A stretch of 64,000 bases of DNA from Aquanectria penicillioides (taxonomy: Eukaryota > Ascomycota > Sordariomycetes > Hypocreales > Nectriaceae), in assembly GCA_003415625.1 (NCBI GenBank), contig PYIU01000002.1:3038001-3102000 (forward strand), written 5' to 3'. The notes under the pieces were generated by a model. The model had not been told where the DNA came from. It worked only from the letters and a program-made list of their open reading frames with translations, and did not search any database. A program made the translations under genes and the position numbers. Shown one piece after another: positions 35,790 to 47,963 of this stretch; the first letter of the stretch is position 1; the number at the start of each line of letters is the position of its first letter.

Positions 35790-37786
35790 GTCTGCACATC
35801 TTCACACTCTCGCACTTTGGGCGTAAGCCATGCATATATACGATACAATCGCACGCACACACATGCACGGGGGGCACCGTCTCGCATGGAGGAGCAATGC
35901 AAATGGGGTGGGGTTTGGGAATTGTAGAGGCAAATTAGAGGGAACTTCACCTGTATAGACTTGGAATGGGGATGGGTTCTCGGGTGTTGCGTCATCGCCA
36001 AATCGCTGGCTTTTCTTTTTCCTTTTTTCTTCTTCTTCTCTTCCTTTTCTTCTGATGTATGCCTAGTGGATATTTCTTGTGTAATATACACTTGACATTG
36101 TATGCCGCATAAATAACGATAGAATGGGGAAACATGATAAAAACTGTCGTGGGGGCGGTAATTATAGATTATATATCAATCATACGTATGTAATGGACAA
36201 TGTATAATGTGTATGTGTGTATGTGTGTGTTTGGCATGTGAGCAGTCATATCGGTATGATGTGCACCCGGAGAGTCGGTGGGTGAAACTGACGAGGAGCC
36301 TTTTAGCGAACTCCCAAAACCCTGGCCAAATCATCGCCAATGGGTCTTGCCTCGGGCAAATCGAGCGATACTCACCGCGATTTGTCACTACGTATAGGAG
36401 GGGACGAGGAACCGACGTGCACGGATTGCTATACCGCCTACCCTCTACGACCTGCCACAGAGTCATGTCTTGGAACAAGAACGGGACACTGGGCACGAGC
36501 CCCCTAACGGCGTTCCCTTTTGGTTTTCCCCTTTGCTCTCTTTTCCCCTTCTTATCTCAGCTTGTGCAGGGAAAGCCAACAGCTACACGCAACCATCATA
36601 TCATCCCTTGGTGTTGTCATGTTACGCTGGGGGGACACGGCCACCATTTTGGGGCTGATTGCCGTTTCGCTCGAACCGCCAGCTATCTAATCTCGAGCCC
36701 GCAGGGCCGTGTGCGCATGTGCGTGTTGTGTTGGATTTCTATGGAGTCATGAGGGACGTGGCCGACTTGACATGATCATCATGGGCGTCTCGTTCCGCCC
36801 ACCCACACTTCCTGATTGCGTCACATGACAGCCCGACGAACGACCGCCGAAACCCGGCCCGTCATCCGGCGCATGACACCACACATGGCACATTCACGTA
36901 TATTTCTCATTTGATTGTTTTGAGACGACGACGGCGGATGCAACATTTGATTCCCCTATGTTTTCGGTTACAGCTCAGCACACCTGGAGAGAATAAATTA
37001 TTCTTCAGTGCTACCTATGACACGACAACGAAAAGAAAAAACAAGAAGAAGAAAAAACCACTTCCGCCCTGATCGCCCGTCGTCCCAAGCTGTCGGGGCC
37101 ATCACGGCCCTCCCATGTATTCCCCCCTTGACGCCACGCTACAGGCTTGATCCTTGGATGAACCCCTCGTTGCGCACCATTTTCTGCTCGTCTCTGCTCA
37201 TTTAGGAAGGGGTATGTTCACGGCACAATCTCCTTGAAACAAAAATGGTAATATTTCTTCTTTTTTTAATATATTTCTCTCATTTGAATAAGTTTGGAAA
37301 AAAAGTTGGTCGCGCGCCCCCCCCTCCCCCATCATGAACCCTGCGTGGCTCTCCCCATCCTCCCTCATCTCCCGCTCCTTTGTCCTCGTTCTTTCGAACC
37401 CCCCCGCGCGTGCCAATCTCGTCTCAAGTGAGTTATGTACATTTCAGGCCATGTTTCCCTCCGTCTCTCTCGCTCGTCATACCCCGGTTTAGAGTATAAA
37501 GAAAAAGTCAAGGCAAGCTCAGGTTCAAAATAGGTATCATGGTTATGTTGTATCCAAAAAATAATAAAAAACGAGATGCTCTCTTGACTCCCCGTGGGCT
37601 TCGTGTGTGTGTAGGACCCTTATAAACCCGCCTGCAGTTTTTGCGCCGGAATAGAAAACAAGCATTTGTAAGATGGAGGAGTTTGTTCGCCGTCATTAGT
37701 TTCCCACCCGAACCCGAAAAGCATGTTTGACAGAAAAATCAGAAGAAGAAAAAAAAAAAAAACACCAACAAAAAGCAAGACAGTCA
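35790..37786. other. convergent intergenic region, no gene
   Basis: About 2 kb between two converging stops, longer than the 3' UTRs need. It contains a TG/ATGTGTGT simple repeat (36205-36235) and AT-rich 3' sequence. No supported coding region. Confidence 0.45.
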
Positions 37787-38650
37787 TCATGAAGATTCAC
37801 TTCGATCATTGTTCCGGCTTCCTGAGCCGGTTCCCGTTCCGTGATGGACCACTTCTGATCCATCGTCTCCCTCGTAATCCATCTCATCGTCGTAGAGGTC
37901 GTCGTCCTCTACCTCGTAGTACTCCTCGTCTCCGTCGACGTCGTCTTCATCTTCGTCCATCTCTTCTAGCTGCTCTGGCTCCTCAGGTTCATCTGGCTCG
38001 CTCTCGCTGTCGTTATCGCTCTCATCAAAGTTGAGAACGCCCATAATGGGGACCTCAATCTTCTTGTATTGGCTCTTGATGAGGTTGTCGGCCATCTCGA
38101 ACAGCTTGGCGTCCTTGTCGGGCTGCGGGTCCTTGTCCATGGAGAACTCGGCCTCGTCTGGGTCGACGATCATGTTTGTGATGGCAGTGTTGGGTGATTC
38201 AGGTTCTTCAGGGATCTGCTTGACCCAGCGGCGGACGACCTCGGTCCTTGTAGTCTTGGGTTGGCCAGTTCGTCGTCTCAAGCCCGACTTGAACCTCCTC
38301 TTCTCCCTCCGGCGTCGTCGTTGGATGCGATCCCTCACGTACCAAGCCACAACCAACATGGAAGCCTGCATCATGTCCTGGCACCGTTGGCGGTGCATGT
38401 TGGCCCATGCCTGGCATCGCTGTTGCTGGTAGTTGGCGACGGCTTGGCACCGCTGCTGGTAGTATGCAGCGATTCTCGACACCATGGCGAGATACTTGGG
38501 ATCCAGGTTGGCACCGGCAACGTTGCTTGGGGGTGGCGACTTGGAGTCGCCATGGCTGGAGCTGCCACCGGGGGAGGAGGCAGTTTGAGGCTGAGAGGTC
38601 GGAGCGGGAGGAGGAGGAGCTATCGAGGCGCCGGAAAGCGAGTCTGGCAT
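37787..38650 (-). CDS. acidic-tailed protein with three QRCQ repeats, unknown function
   Basis: Single exon, 287 aa, ATG 38650. A Pro/Ser-rich N-terminus is followed at about residue 60-100 by three tandem 11-residue units, each starting Gln-Arg-Cys-Gln (QRCQAVANYQQ, QRCQAWANMHR, QRCQDMMQAS). A hydrophobic helix (MLVVAWYVRDRI) and a strongly basic block (RRRRREKRRFKSGLRRR) follow. The C-terminal third is extremely acidic (runs of Asp/Glu, about 215-270). The basic block could be a nuclear signal. I do not recognise the family. Three regularly spaced Cys on one helix face could form disulfides or bind metal, but this is conjecture. The uninterrupted 864-nt frame supports a real gene. Confidence 0.65.
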   Translation of the reverse strand: MPDSLSGASIAPPPPAPTSQPQTASSPGGSSSHGDSKSPPPSNVAGANLDPKYLAMVSRIAAYYQQRCQAVANYQQQRCQAWANMHRQRCQDMMQASMLVVAWYVRDRIQRRRRREKRRFKSGLRRRTGQPKTTRTEVVRRWVKQIPEEPESPNTAITNMIVDPDEAEFSMDKDPQPDKDAKLFEMADNLIKSQYKKIEVPIMGVLNFDESDNDSESEPDEPEEPEQLEEMDEDEDDVDGDEEYYEVEDDDLYDDEMDYEGDDGSEVVHHGTGTGSGSRNNDRSESS

Positions 38651-41600
38651 CGTGGCCTTGCGCTTGAGGCTATTCTGGAAAGGTCTTGGGACAGGAGGTT
38701 TAGGAAAGGCGTGGCTTTCCGGTGGGGGGTCACCGGGCTGAAGGGGTTGACAGACGACATCATGGCCGCCATGTGGGCGCTTGTGCCTGGGCCGGAGACC
38801 ATATATATAATCTATATTGGAGAGTATATATGGAGCTGGGGGGTGCTAGTTGTGACGTGGTTGCTCTCGTGGGAACTCTTGGTTGTGCGGTTATATGCTC
38901 GACCTTGTTGGGGAGGAAAAAGTGCGGGTCTTTTTCCCTTGAGTTTTAAAATGTGGTTGCGGTGGTTGTTTCTTGTTTCGCTCGGAGCCAGGGGGGTTGG
39001 TGGCGGCGTGCGTGTGTAAGTGAGGATGTTGATGTTTGCGTTGGCGTTGATCTTGGGGGGTTGGATACAGATGCACAGTTGTTCTTGCTTTGTACGGGGC
39101 ACGAGCAACGACAGAGATGTGTAAAAAAGCCAGGAAGGGGAAAGTAGGGCCTCTCGTCGGGGCAGTTGACCGCAGCACAAAGGGGATATATAGGGACCAC
39201 GCTGGGTTGTGCGGACGTTTGACATGCTGGGCGTGGATTTGGGCGAGCCATGGTCACAATCGACAGATGCGGCCAAGAGAGGCACCAGGGGTCTGGCGAC
39301 AACGTGTGGCAGCGGATCCAAAATGGGCTGAGGCTCTCGAGAATCGGCCCACGCCGACCCCGCGACTTGGGTGAGTGCCGTCAGATATGCTTATGCCAGC
39401 AGCGTCCCATTGGCGAGCAGCAAGGCTTCGGTCACGCCCAATGGGTACGTACTGATGTTTTGAGGTGAGGCAAGGTACCTGGCCAGCCAGAATTCGTTTT
39501 TTTGTCCTTCCTTCTCGGCCGCGCGCGCGTGTGCAGGCGAAGTTGCGAGTTGGAAATGCGGCATTGGCGGGCAGTGGCTGTTTCGGCACGATGCGCGGCC
39601 TCGGGCGTCTTTGCCTCCCTCTCACCTTGGTCAATGCGCCGGCCGGTGAGGTGGATGATGGCTGTTGTCCGCTGTGGCCCAGTGGCCCGGTGGCCCAGTA
39701 ATCCAGCGGCCCTGTGCGGCACAGTCCCCCCAGCAGGGCCTCAAATCCAGACTCTGTCCGGTTCTAGTTGATTGGCATGTGTCGTGCGGAGCATTGCTAC
39801 CTCATCTCTCTGACGGTCTACGGAGCGCAGTATTATGGCGTCTACTCATTCATCTCTCCGCTTCTCCGCCTCCCTGCCTAACTACCTAATAAGCAAGCAG
39901 GCAGTGTGTACTTTGTTGTCCAAGAGAGGCAATACGTGGGTACCTCCAGGGGGGGATGGTAGCCTCCGCTTGTGCTTCTATTTCCTTCTTCTTCTTCTCC
40001 TCCCCTTCCTCCTTGCCATACGGCATTAGGCATGAAGCATGAGGCATGAACGGCAACGCACGCTGAAGGGGCAGGAATGAGGCGCCCTCAGACGTCGTGA
40101 GAGACGACGGGATGATGACGCCTGCATGAGGCCATAGCGCATAGAATTGGTGATGCAAGTCTTGCTTTTTCCCTCCCCCATGGCAAGATGAGCGACCCAG
40201 ATCAGTGGACGAGACGGGACCCGAACCTCAGCCCGGTCAGTCCAGTGGTGTTGATGCACCGTTCGACAACTGTAATTCAGTGGCCTTCCCGCTGGAATGT
40301 CCCGGAACCGTTTTCGCGGTGCTGAGGGCGCCATCATCTCACCTTTCACTGATTCCGCAGCACTGACCCTTCCAAGGTTCGGTATCTTTAGGGCTCTCGG
40401 GCTCCCAGTGGCACCACCCATTGCCTGTCTTGACCGTGAGTAGGCGGGCTGTACCACCTGCCGGTACATGGGGACGCAGTACGTACCCGGCTCAACATTC
40501 GGGATGGGATGGATCGGGGCAGGGAGGAGGGGGGGAGACACCACATCACGCTGGGTCGATTGAGGGCAAAAAACTGGCGGGTGTGCAAACACACGCACGC
40601 TTTACTTAGACTCAGCCGTTCACGGTCGTACACACTCACACACAGTAGTCCATGCACCCTCATCCTTTCTTTCCCTGGGTTGCCCCGGGCTGTAACCCAC
40701 CCCGGGCCTGCGAGCTGCTGCCGTGTGTACTCATCATTCATCATTATTGCCTGCTGCCAGTGCCCAGTTCCAGCAGTAGTCGGTACCAACCTGGGTACCC
40801 AACCTGGGCGAGGCGGCCGAAGTGGAGGGCGCCAGGTTCAACGTTGATAGATACGGCCTTTTGCAACTGGCGACGAGGTGTTGTGTTTGCTGTGCGTGCT
40901 CTGACCATCCCGTCCGATCCCATCTCCCATCTCATCCCATGCCATCCGACAGCCCGCCGCTGAACAAGCCTGCGACCCGGTTTCTTCCCCCCAATCTCTC
41001 CATCTGCTCTATATCTGCTTCCCATCTGGCTCGAGCGGCGCCCCAGCTCGCCCCAGCTCGCCCCAACTCCCGCCTGTGTCGCGCGCCTCCATGGGCCCAT
41101 TCCACCCCATTCCGCCCTCTGCATGCGCTGTTCGCTCACGGACTCCCGCGTCCACCGCGCTACTCCAGGGCGAATATCTCGGTAAAAAGCTCCTGGATGT
41201 CACACACGCACACGGACACCACAGGCCTCTCTCTTCTCCCCTCCGACCCTTCCCCCCCCTCCCCCTCGTCGTTCGTTCCCAGACTTTGTTGTCCGTTTTA
41301 CGGCTTCGGGCTTAGTTTCGGTTCGTGACCGTGATCGTAGCCCCCCCTCCCCTCTCCGATCCTGATCAAACCCCGGCTTCTATCATCATCATCGAAGGCG
41401 TCGCCATAGTTCCCGTAGTTCACAGACCAGCGGTAGCGTGCCCCGGCCAGCTCATCCACCAGGCACCATGTTCGGAGACCGACTTCCCATCAGTCCAGTC
41501 CTGTACTTGGTGCTTTGATGCTCAGTGCTCAATGCTCTCCAATACCCCAGTATTCCAATGCTCCATTGCTCCAATACGCCAATGCCAAACAAAAATTCCA

Positions 41601-42779
41601 ATTCACACATACCGCTCCACCCGGGGCTCCTCCACATTTGCACCCGCATTCCGCTGTCCGCACGCCGTCCAAACGGTCCATCCCCGTCTCGTTGATAATC
41701 ACCCTTCACCACATCCACTGTCGCACAATCCATCGTCACACAAGCAAAAAATCGTAGCATGGCTTTCTCGAATGGGCCGTCTCAGCTGCTGGTCTATATC
41801 GGGAACCACTTTTCAATTTGCTTTTTTGTCTTGATTTTTGCTTTCTTTTTCTTCCAATCTAGACGTCCACTGTTTTGGCACGTCAGTCACCCCGTCTCCC
41901 GGGGGGGGACAGCCCTCAGCTGTCAGCTTTGCCTGTCTCATGCCCTCTGCCTTGTCATGCAGCTATCCTCACCTCTATTTCTGTTTTTTTAAACCTTTTT
42001 CTTTCTTTTTCTTTTATCACCTTTCCCACAGTGCAGGGGGTGGCAACCGTGAAAACATACGTCCGAGTTTGCAGTAGATGAGCCTGCGCCTACCCTGCGT
42101 GTAGACCCTGCGTGAGCCTTGCGTGAGCCGCCCATGATTCTAGGCCCATTCTAGGACATGTTCCAGGTTCCTTCCCTCCCTCACTGTAAAAGCGAGCAAA
42201 GGCCACCACCAAAAAGGCAAGGACGACACACAAGGAAAAAAAAAAAACGGTGCGTGACGGGAGTGCCCACTACGAGCGTGATCGTGCCTCGTCTCCCGCG
42301 ATCATCACCACATCGATCCCGACAATCGGTCTCCAAACAGCTCATCTTGATGATCCGGCCGCATGGTCCCCCCGTGCCCGCCATCTGCGGCCCCTGGCCT
42401 CAGCATCGTCGTCGGCCATCGCCACCAATACCACCAACACCAACGCATCCAAGCCCGTTTCCCTACCCGTTTCTGTTTCTGTCTTGGTGCCGGTCTCTGT
42501 TTCGACTACATCGACCACGTCTACTTCGCTTGGAGCTGCGCCAGCGGTGCCTGCATCTTCATCTGCGGCTAAGTTCTCATCTAGGTCGCCATCTCTAGCA
42601 TTGGCGCCACATCTGCCTTGGATAGCACCATCAGCTCGTGTTGGTGTTCATGCTTCACAAGCTCAAGCCATCGACGCGCATGCTCTAGCTCGACAAGCTC
42701 CCCCATCAGCCGCCGTTTTCTGTACCGGAACCTCGCCCACAGCCCATCATCATGCTCAGAATGACGTCCCTCGTCTCAC
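38651..42779. other. 4.1 kb divergent intergenic region
   Basis: It lies between the QRCQ-repeat protein gene and MSH1. No gene is recognised. Contents: a tandem CCCAGCTCGCC repeat (41040-41075), an imperfect CAATGCTC-type repeat (41518-41590), and long CT-rich leader-like sequence from 41140 to 42780. Much may be MSH1 leader, since open frames there have simple Ser/Pro/Thr composition. Confidence 0.45.
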
Positions 42780-45700
42780 ATGGTGTCCCTCAAGGCCGCC
42801 CTCTTCATGCCGGACCCCTTATCCCCGTCTCCCCCTCCACCGTCTCCACCCCTCCTCTCATCCTGCTGGGCTGAGCTCCCATCTCGGGCCATTCCTCCCG
42901 CCAGCATCTCCCATCGTCCCCTCCAGGCCAGGGGCAAGAAGACGAAAACGACCATCAAGCTCTCGGACCTCCCACAAGGTCTCATTCAGCCTAGGGCCGC
43001 TGCAAATTCCGAGTCCCACGCCCAGGCTGGTGAACCGTCCCCGTCCCAGACGTCGACGACGCCTCCATCGACGCCATCCCCCGATCCGTTACCCCATGAT
43101 GAGCCGGCATACCCTACCGTCGTGCTCCAGGCGCGTCGGAACATGCGCAAGTTCGAGAACTGTGTGCTGCTGACCCGCGTGGGAGGCTTCTACGAGCTGT
43201 ACTTTGAGCACGCCGACGAGTTTGGACCCTTGTTGAATCTCAAAGTGGCTTCCAAGAAGACCAATGCTGGTCCCGTGCCCATGGTAAGTCCTCTCTCACC
43301 GACTCCAGGAGCATGCCCAGTGTCCAATCCAATCCAGTCGAGCCCAGTCCAGTTCTACCAAACCCAGCCAGCAAGCCAGCCAGACGGGCCGGCCGGCCAA
43401 GCCCTCCCCTTCCCTTCCATTCCTCTCTTCCTTTAGCGAAATGGTTCCCCTCTCATCATCTCTCAGGCAGGCTTCCCCTTCTTCCAGCTGGATCGCTTCC
43501 TCAAAATCCTCGTCCAGGACCTCAATCGTCATGTCGCGGTTGCCGAAGAGTTTCCCAACTCGGCCTCTGACAAGGTCAGGTCCGGAGGGCTGATGCACGA
43601 CCGCCGAGTGGCCCGTATCATCACGCCCGGAACCCTGATTGACGAGAATTTCATGGACCCGTACGCCAACAACTATGTCATGGCCGTCCACATCCATGGT
43701 CACGCCCATCCCGGCCGAGTGCCGAGCCCTCGTTCGTCAGAGAGTGAGGAGGCGGCGGCTCCTACGCCGGAAACTACTGCGCCATCAGCTTCACCAACAT
43801 CAACATCAGCCCACTTGCCGCCCTCAGCTGTTGGGTCTCCGGGTGAGGACGTGCCACTCGGCCTAGCATGGCTCGATCTCTCAACCGGTCACTTTGGCAC
43901 CCAGCAGGCCAATCTCGCATCCTTGTCGTCGATCCTTTCCCGACTCTGTCCGCGCGAGCTCGTCCTCGACCAAGATTTGGAGTCGCACCCGCACCACGCT
44001 ATCTTCCCCCTCTTGGCCGACGACCGTCACCTCATCAGCTACTCGTCCCAGGGTGGCCTGCTGCATCCGTCCGACTGGCTCCCAATGCTTGAGGCGCCCC
44101 TGTCTGCCTCCGCCGCGGCAAGTTTTTCCCCCGAAGAGGTCCTCGCCGTCGGCTTGGTCCTCAATTATGTGAAGGATCGTCTGCAGGGCCTCAGCATGAA
44201 GCTGCAGCCCCCGCTGCGGCACCAGAACATGCAAATCATGGCCATTGACAAGAACAGCCTTCGTGCTCTAGAAGTGAAGCAGACCATCCGCGACGGTGCC
44301 TTCCGCGGTTGCCTCCTGCATGCTATTCGCCGCACAGTTACCAAGAGTGGTGCTCGCCTACTCAACGAGTGGCTGGGTTCGCCCTCAACGTCCTTGGATG
44401 TCATTACTACTAGACAAGATCTCGTCGCCCATTTCATTTCCAACGTGGATCTCCGTGACTCTGTAATTCTCCTCCTGCGTCGAAGCCACGACTCCCAGCG
44501 CTTAGTGCAGAAGTTTGCCCTGGGTCGAGGGGATGCTGATGATCTCCTTGGCCTTGCGAGCACCATTGCCGCTGCAAAGGACATTACTTCTCTCCTCCAA
44601 GATGCCTCGTTCGCTCTGGGCGAATCCGCTCCTGGTTGCCTTTCCGCATTGACTGCACGGATGAGCCTCACTGAGCCCATCAAACTCGCCCACCGAATTA
44701 GGGAGGCAATTGACGAGGAGGGAATTGTCCACCAACATGAAGTCGAAGACTCTGAGGCGAGCCAAGTAATGGCATTCGCTGAGGACGTTGTAAGCAACGA
44801 GAGCCTACAGGATACCGGTGCTGTCCCCGTGCCTAAGCCTAGGCGGAAGCGTTCTGTTTCTATCCGGGAATATTACGCTGATGACAACGAGGCTTGGGTC
44901 ATGAAGCCGGCTGCTAGCCGTAATCTCAGACGCCTCCATGCCGAGCTCAGCTCCCTCCAACAGGAGAAAGTCGAGCTTAATGAGTCTCTACGCGAGCGCC
45001 TCGGCGCCTCAACTCTCACGCTTCGCTGGACACCTAGCCTGGGGCACATTGCCCACATCAAAGGTAAAGACACAAAAAGTCTCGCCAACATCAAGGCGTT
45101 GTCTTCCAGCCGCTCGACGCGGTCTTTCTACCTCCCGGAGTGGACAGTCCTGGGCCAGCGCCTCGACCAGGTTCGAGTCCACATCCGTGCTGAAGAGCAA
45201 ACTGTTTTTGCTTCACTCAGGGAACAGGTCGTGCTCAATCTCGTCAAACTTCGCCGCAATGCCGCCGTGCTGGCGGAACTCGACGTGGCCACCTCCTTCG
45301 CCAAACTGGCCCTCGAACAAAATCTCGTGCGTCCGAAGCTCAATAACACGACCTGTCACACCATCATCGGCGGTCGCCACCCCACCGTGGAGGGCGGCCT
45401 GTACGAGCAGGGCCGGACCTTCGTCCGCAATGACTGCCTGGTTGGGTCGCCCACAGATGGTCGTATCTGGCTCATCACGGGTCCCAACATGGCTGGCAAG
45501 AGCACGTTCCTACGACAGAATGCACTCATCACTATCTTGGCGCAGATCGGTTGTTACGTCCCAGCGTCCTATGCGGAATTAGGCATCGTAGATGCCATAT
45601 TCAGCCGCGTAGGCTCGGCAGACAACTTATATCAGAATCAGAGCACCTTCATGGTGGAGATGCTCGAGACGGCCCAGATCCTCAAGCAGGCCACTCCACG

Positions 45701-46106
45701 ATCCTTTGTAATAATGGATGAGATCGGACGAGGTACGACGCCCGAGGATGGCACAGCAGTGTCGTTCGCATGTCTACATCACTTGGCAACCGTCAACCAG
45801 TGCAGAACGCTCTTTGCAACACACTTCCACCAGGTTGCTGACCTCGCCGCAGCTGAGGGGCTGTGCGAGGATAATGGCAGCTTGGTACAGACGTACTGCA
45901 CAGACGTAGGGGAGGACGCCGATGGTGGGTTCATCTACGTACACAGGCTACGGAAAGGGATCAACCGGAAGAGCCACGCACTCAAGGTTGCCAGGTTGGC
46001 GGGGCTGCCGGAGCAGGCAATCGTGGTGGCACAGCGAGTGTTGAATCATCAGCCCCTGGAGTCGGCTGGGGAAAGGCAAAGCCCGGGACAGGTCGGGATG
46101 GGGTAA
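42780..46106 (+). CDS. MSH1: mitochondrial MutS homologue MSH1
   Basis: Exons 42780-43283 and 43467-46106 (183-nt intron), 1047 aa from ATG 42780. It is a mismatch-recognition ATPase protecting mitochondrial DNA. Mismatch-binding domain I shows KFENCVLLTRVGGFYELYFEHADEFG, with the F-Y-E triplet of MutS proteins that contact the mismatch. Connector, lever and clamp domains follow; the ATPase has GPNMAGKS (about 840-847), the Walker B region DEIGRGTTPEDG, and LFATHFHQ. The segment KTKTTIKLSDLPQG before domain I is typical of Msh1. The first 100 residues are Pro-rich and make a poor presequence. Another ATG at 42752 starts an Arg-containing stretch in a different frame, so the true N-terminus is uncertain. 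No GIY-YIG domain is present, unlike plant MSH1. Confidence 0.93.
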
Positions 46107-46570
46107 TGGGGGGTGGGAGAGATGAGACGGGGATCACACGATATAAGATGAGGACCATGAAAGCGTGGTCAAGCCTGTGATATATTTCAACGTTAGCCTT
46201 GATACCCTTCAAAAAGCAATCGTCAAACATATGATTTAGGGGATATCCGTCATCGGGTGGTGATGTGTGTCATCAGGAGATTTCAGGGTTAAAAAGCTCT
46301 TGTCATCATTGTATAATCATCCGGAGGCAAGGAAAACATGGGGAACAGTCGTACTAACCTTTAACAGGGAAGCTGATTGGCTGATTGGATGCGTTTCACA
46401 GATCCTGTCACAGCGTGGGGGGTTGGAGATGCAAGGTTTGTTTGTGACCGTCGTGACAGTTCAATTGTCCAGCAGACGATCTATGTATCCTTTTTTTCGG
46501 AGGCATGTCTCGTAAACCCAACCAGAGTCCTGAAAACCGGCTCAATATTTTTGTGTCATGGCTACATAAT
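46107..46570. other. convergent 3' regions of MSH1 and RPP0
   Basis: A 460-bp stretch between two stops, presumably both 3' UTRs. Nothing else was recognised. Confidence 0.5.
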
Positions 46571-47617
46571 TTAGTCACTGCGAGTTCGTTAGCAAGCTGA
46601 TTATTCTTAGTTTCCAGAAAGGGCACGTACAAGAGACCACCGAAGCCCTCGTCATCCTCCTCCTCCTCGGACTCATCCTTCTTGTCATCAGCGGGAGCAT
46701 CCTCGGTAGCAGCGGCAGCAGCGGCGGGAGCAGCGGAAGCGTAAGCATCAGGGTTGGCAATGCGGTCCTTGAGCTGCTCGATCTCAGGCCAGGTGATCTC
46801 GGTGGAGATGGCAACGGCCAAGACGTTCTTGTAACCGTTGACAACGGAGTGAAGGACGGAGGGAAGGGTAGGGAAGCTGATAGCCAGAGAGATGGTGGCA
46901 ATGGTGGCAATAGCCTTGGAGAGAGTGCCGAGGAGCTGCTCCTCACCAATGTCGAGAATGTCGGCAGGGAAGGCCTGGCCCTGGTCGTAGACCTGGGAGA
47001 TACCCATGCCGTAGGTGAAGGGAGAGATGTTCAGCATGTTGAGCAGAGTAGCCTCAGAGGGGCCGACCTTGCTACCGGCCTCGACGAGCTTGAGATCAGT
47101 GGTGATTTCAATGGTACCACGAGCGATCTTGGTGGGGACACCGAGGGCCTGGAAGAAAGAGGTCTTGCCGGGTTCCATGCCAGTGTTGCCAGCAGGGACC
47201 CAGACGTCGGCGGGAGCGAGAGCACCAGCACGGGCAGGGGCGGCAACACGGTTGGCGAGGATGAGGTCTCGGATCTCCTTGAGGTCCTCGTTGGTGAAAA
47301 CGAAACCAACGTTGCCCTTGACGAAAGGCAGGAGACGCTCGTACTCGGGGGAGTCAGCAACGAAGGTCTTCAAGGCTCGGCGGACCTGTTCAAAATGCGT
47401 TAGCAATTCAATTCCATGCACATATAAGTATTCGTGGAATCCATACCATGGTGTTCTTGCCCATCAGGACAACACCCTGGCCACGCAGAGACTGTCGGAT
47501 CTCGTGCATCTGCTGAGAGCTGACATTGTCGATCTCAACGATGAAGATGGAGTTGTACTCCTCGAGCAAGCCCTTGAGCTTGTCGAAATAGCCGGCCTTG
47601 TTCGTCTTGCCCCCCAT
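46571..47617 (-). CDS. RPP0: 60S acidic ribosomal protein P0
   Basis: Exons 47617-47447, 47385-46631 and 46577-46571 (introns 61 and 53 nt), 310 aa. It is the base of the ribosomal P-stalk, binding 28S rRNA and P1/P2 dimers and recruiting translational GTPases. The N-terminal L10 domain has [20 protein letters not shown] and [13 protein letters not shown] across intron 1; the second domain reads [14 protein letters not shown]; the tail has an Ala-rich hinge, an acidic run and the conserved end GFGGLFD. That end is assembled only if the last intron (GTACGT donor, gctaac branch, CTCGCAG acceptor) is removed: the last coding exon has just 7 nt and supplies one base of Phe, Asp and the stop. Confidence 0.96.
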
Positions 47618-47963
47618 ATCTTCTTATTTTATGAAGGCAGGTTGTTTAAGGGCAAGTAATGGGTATATGTGATGTGTTGGTGGTTGGAAGATGTCGTGAC
47701 GAAGCAGAAAAATCGAATTTGAACTCGGCGGAAAAAAAAATGTGTGTTTGAGCGTTGCTCTGCTTAGGGCTTGATAGAACTAGTCCTCTTTTGGAAATGG
47801 TATGGGGCGAGTGCAGGCAGAGGTACATTGCGGATGTACCTTTTTTCTCACATGGGTCATCAAGAGCTTGAGAGCTCAAGACATGCGCTGCGCAAAGTAA
47901 ACATCAACAGCCTTTGCTGCAGCTCAACCGATTGCCATTGGAATACGGCAGCCCAAGCGCAAA
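47618..47963. promoter_or_regulatory. 346-bp bidirectional promoter between RPP0 and TRM82
   Basis: The two start codons face away from each other with only 346 bp between them, so the genes must share promoter DNA and leaders. Both act in translation (ribosomal stalk and tRNA modification), which is consistent with co-expression. No specific factor site is assigned. Confidence 0.6.

Noticed and set aside
40199..40290. tRNA-like sequence on the minus strand (B-box-like GGTTCGGGTCC)
   Set aside because: The T stem, anticodon stem and acceptor stem do not pair when laid out on the 73-nt plan. At most a decayed relic; tRNAscan-SE would settle it.
42250..43173. 307-codon open frame before and over the MSH1 start
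   Set aside because: Ser/Pro/Thr-rich, in another frame from MSH1 domain I, starts at a GTG; judged leader sequence.
46849..47403. Open frame of 184 codons on the plus strand
   Set aside because: Antisense to RPP0 exon 2, no domain, explained by codon bias of the ribosomal protein gene.
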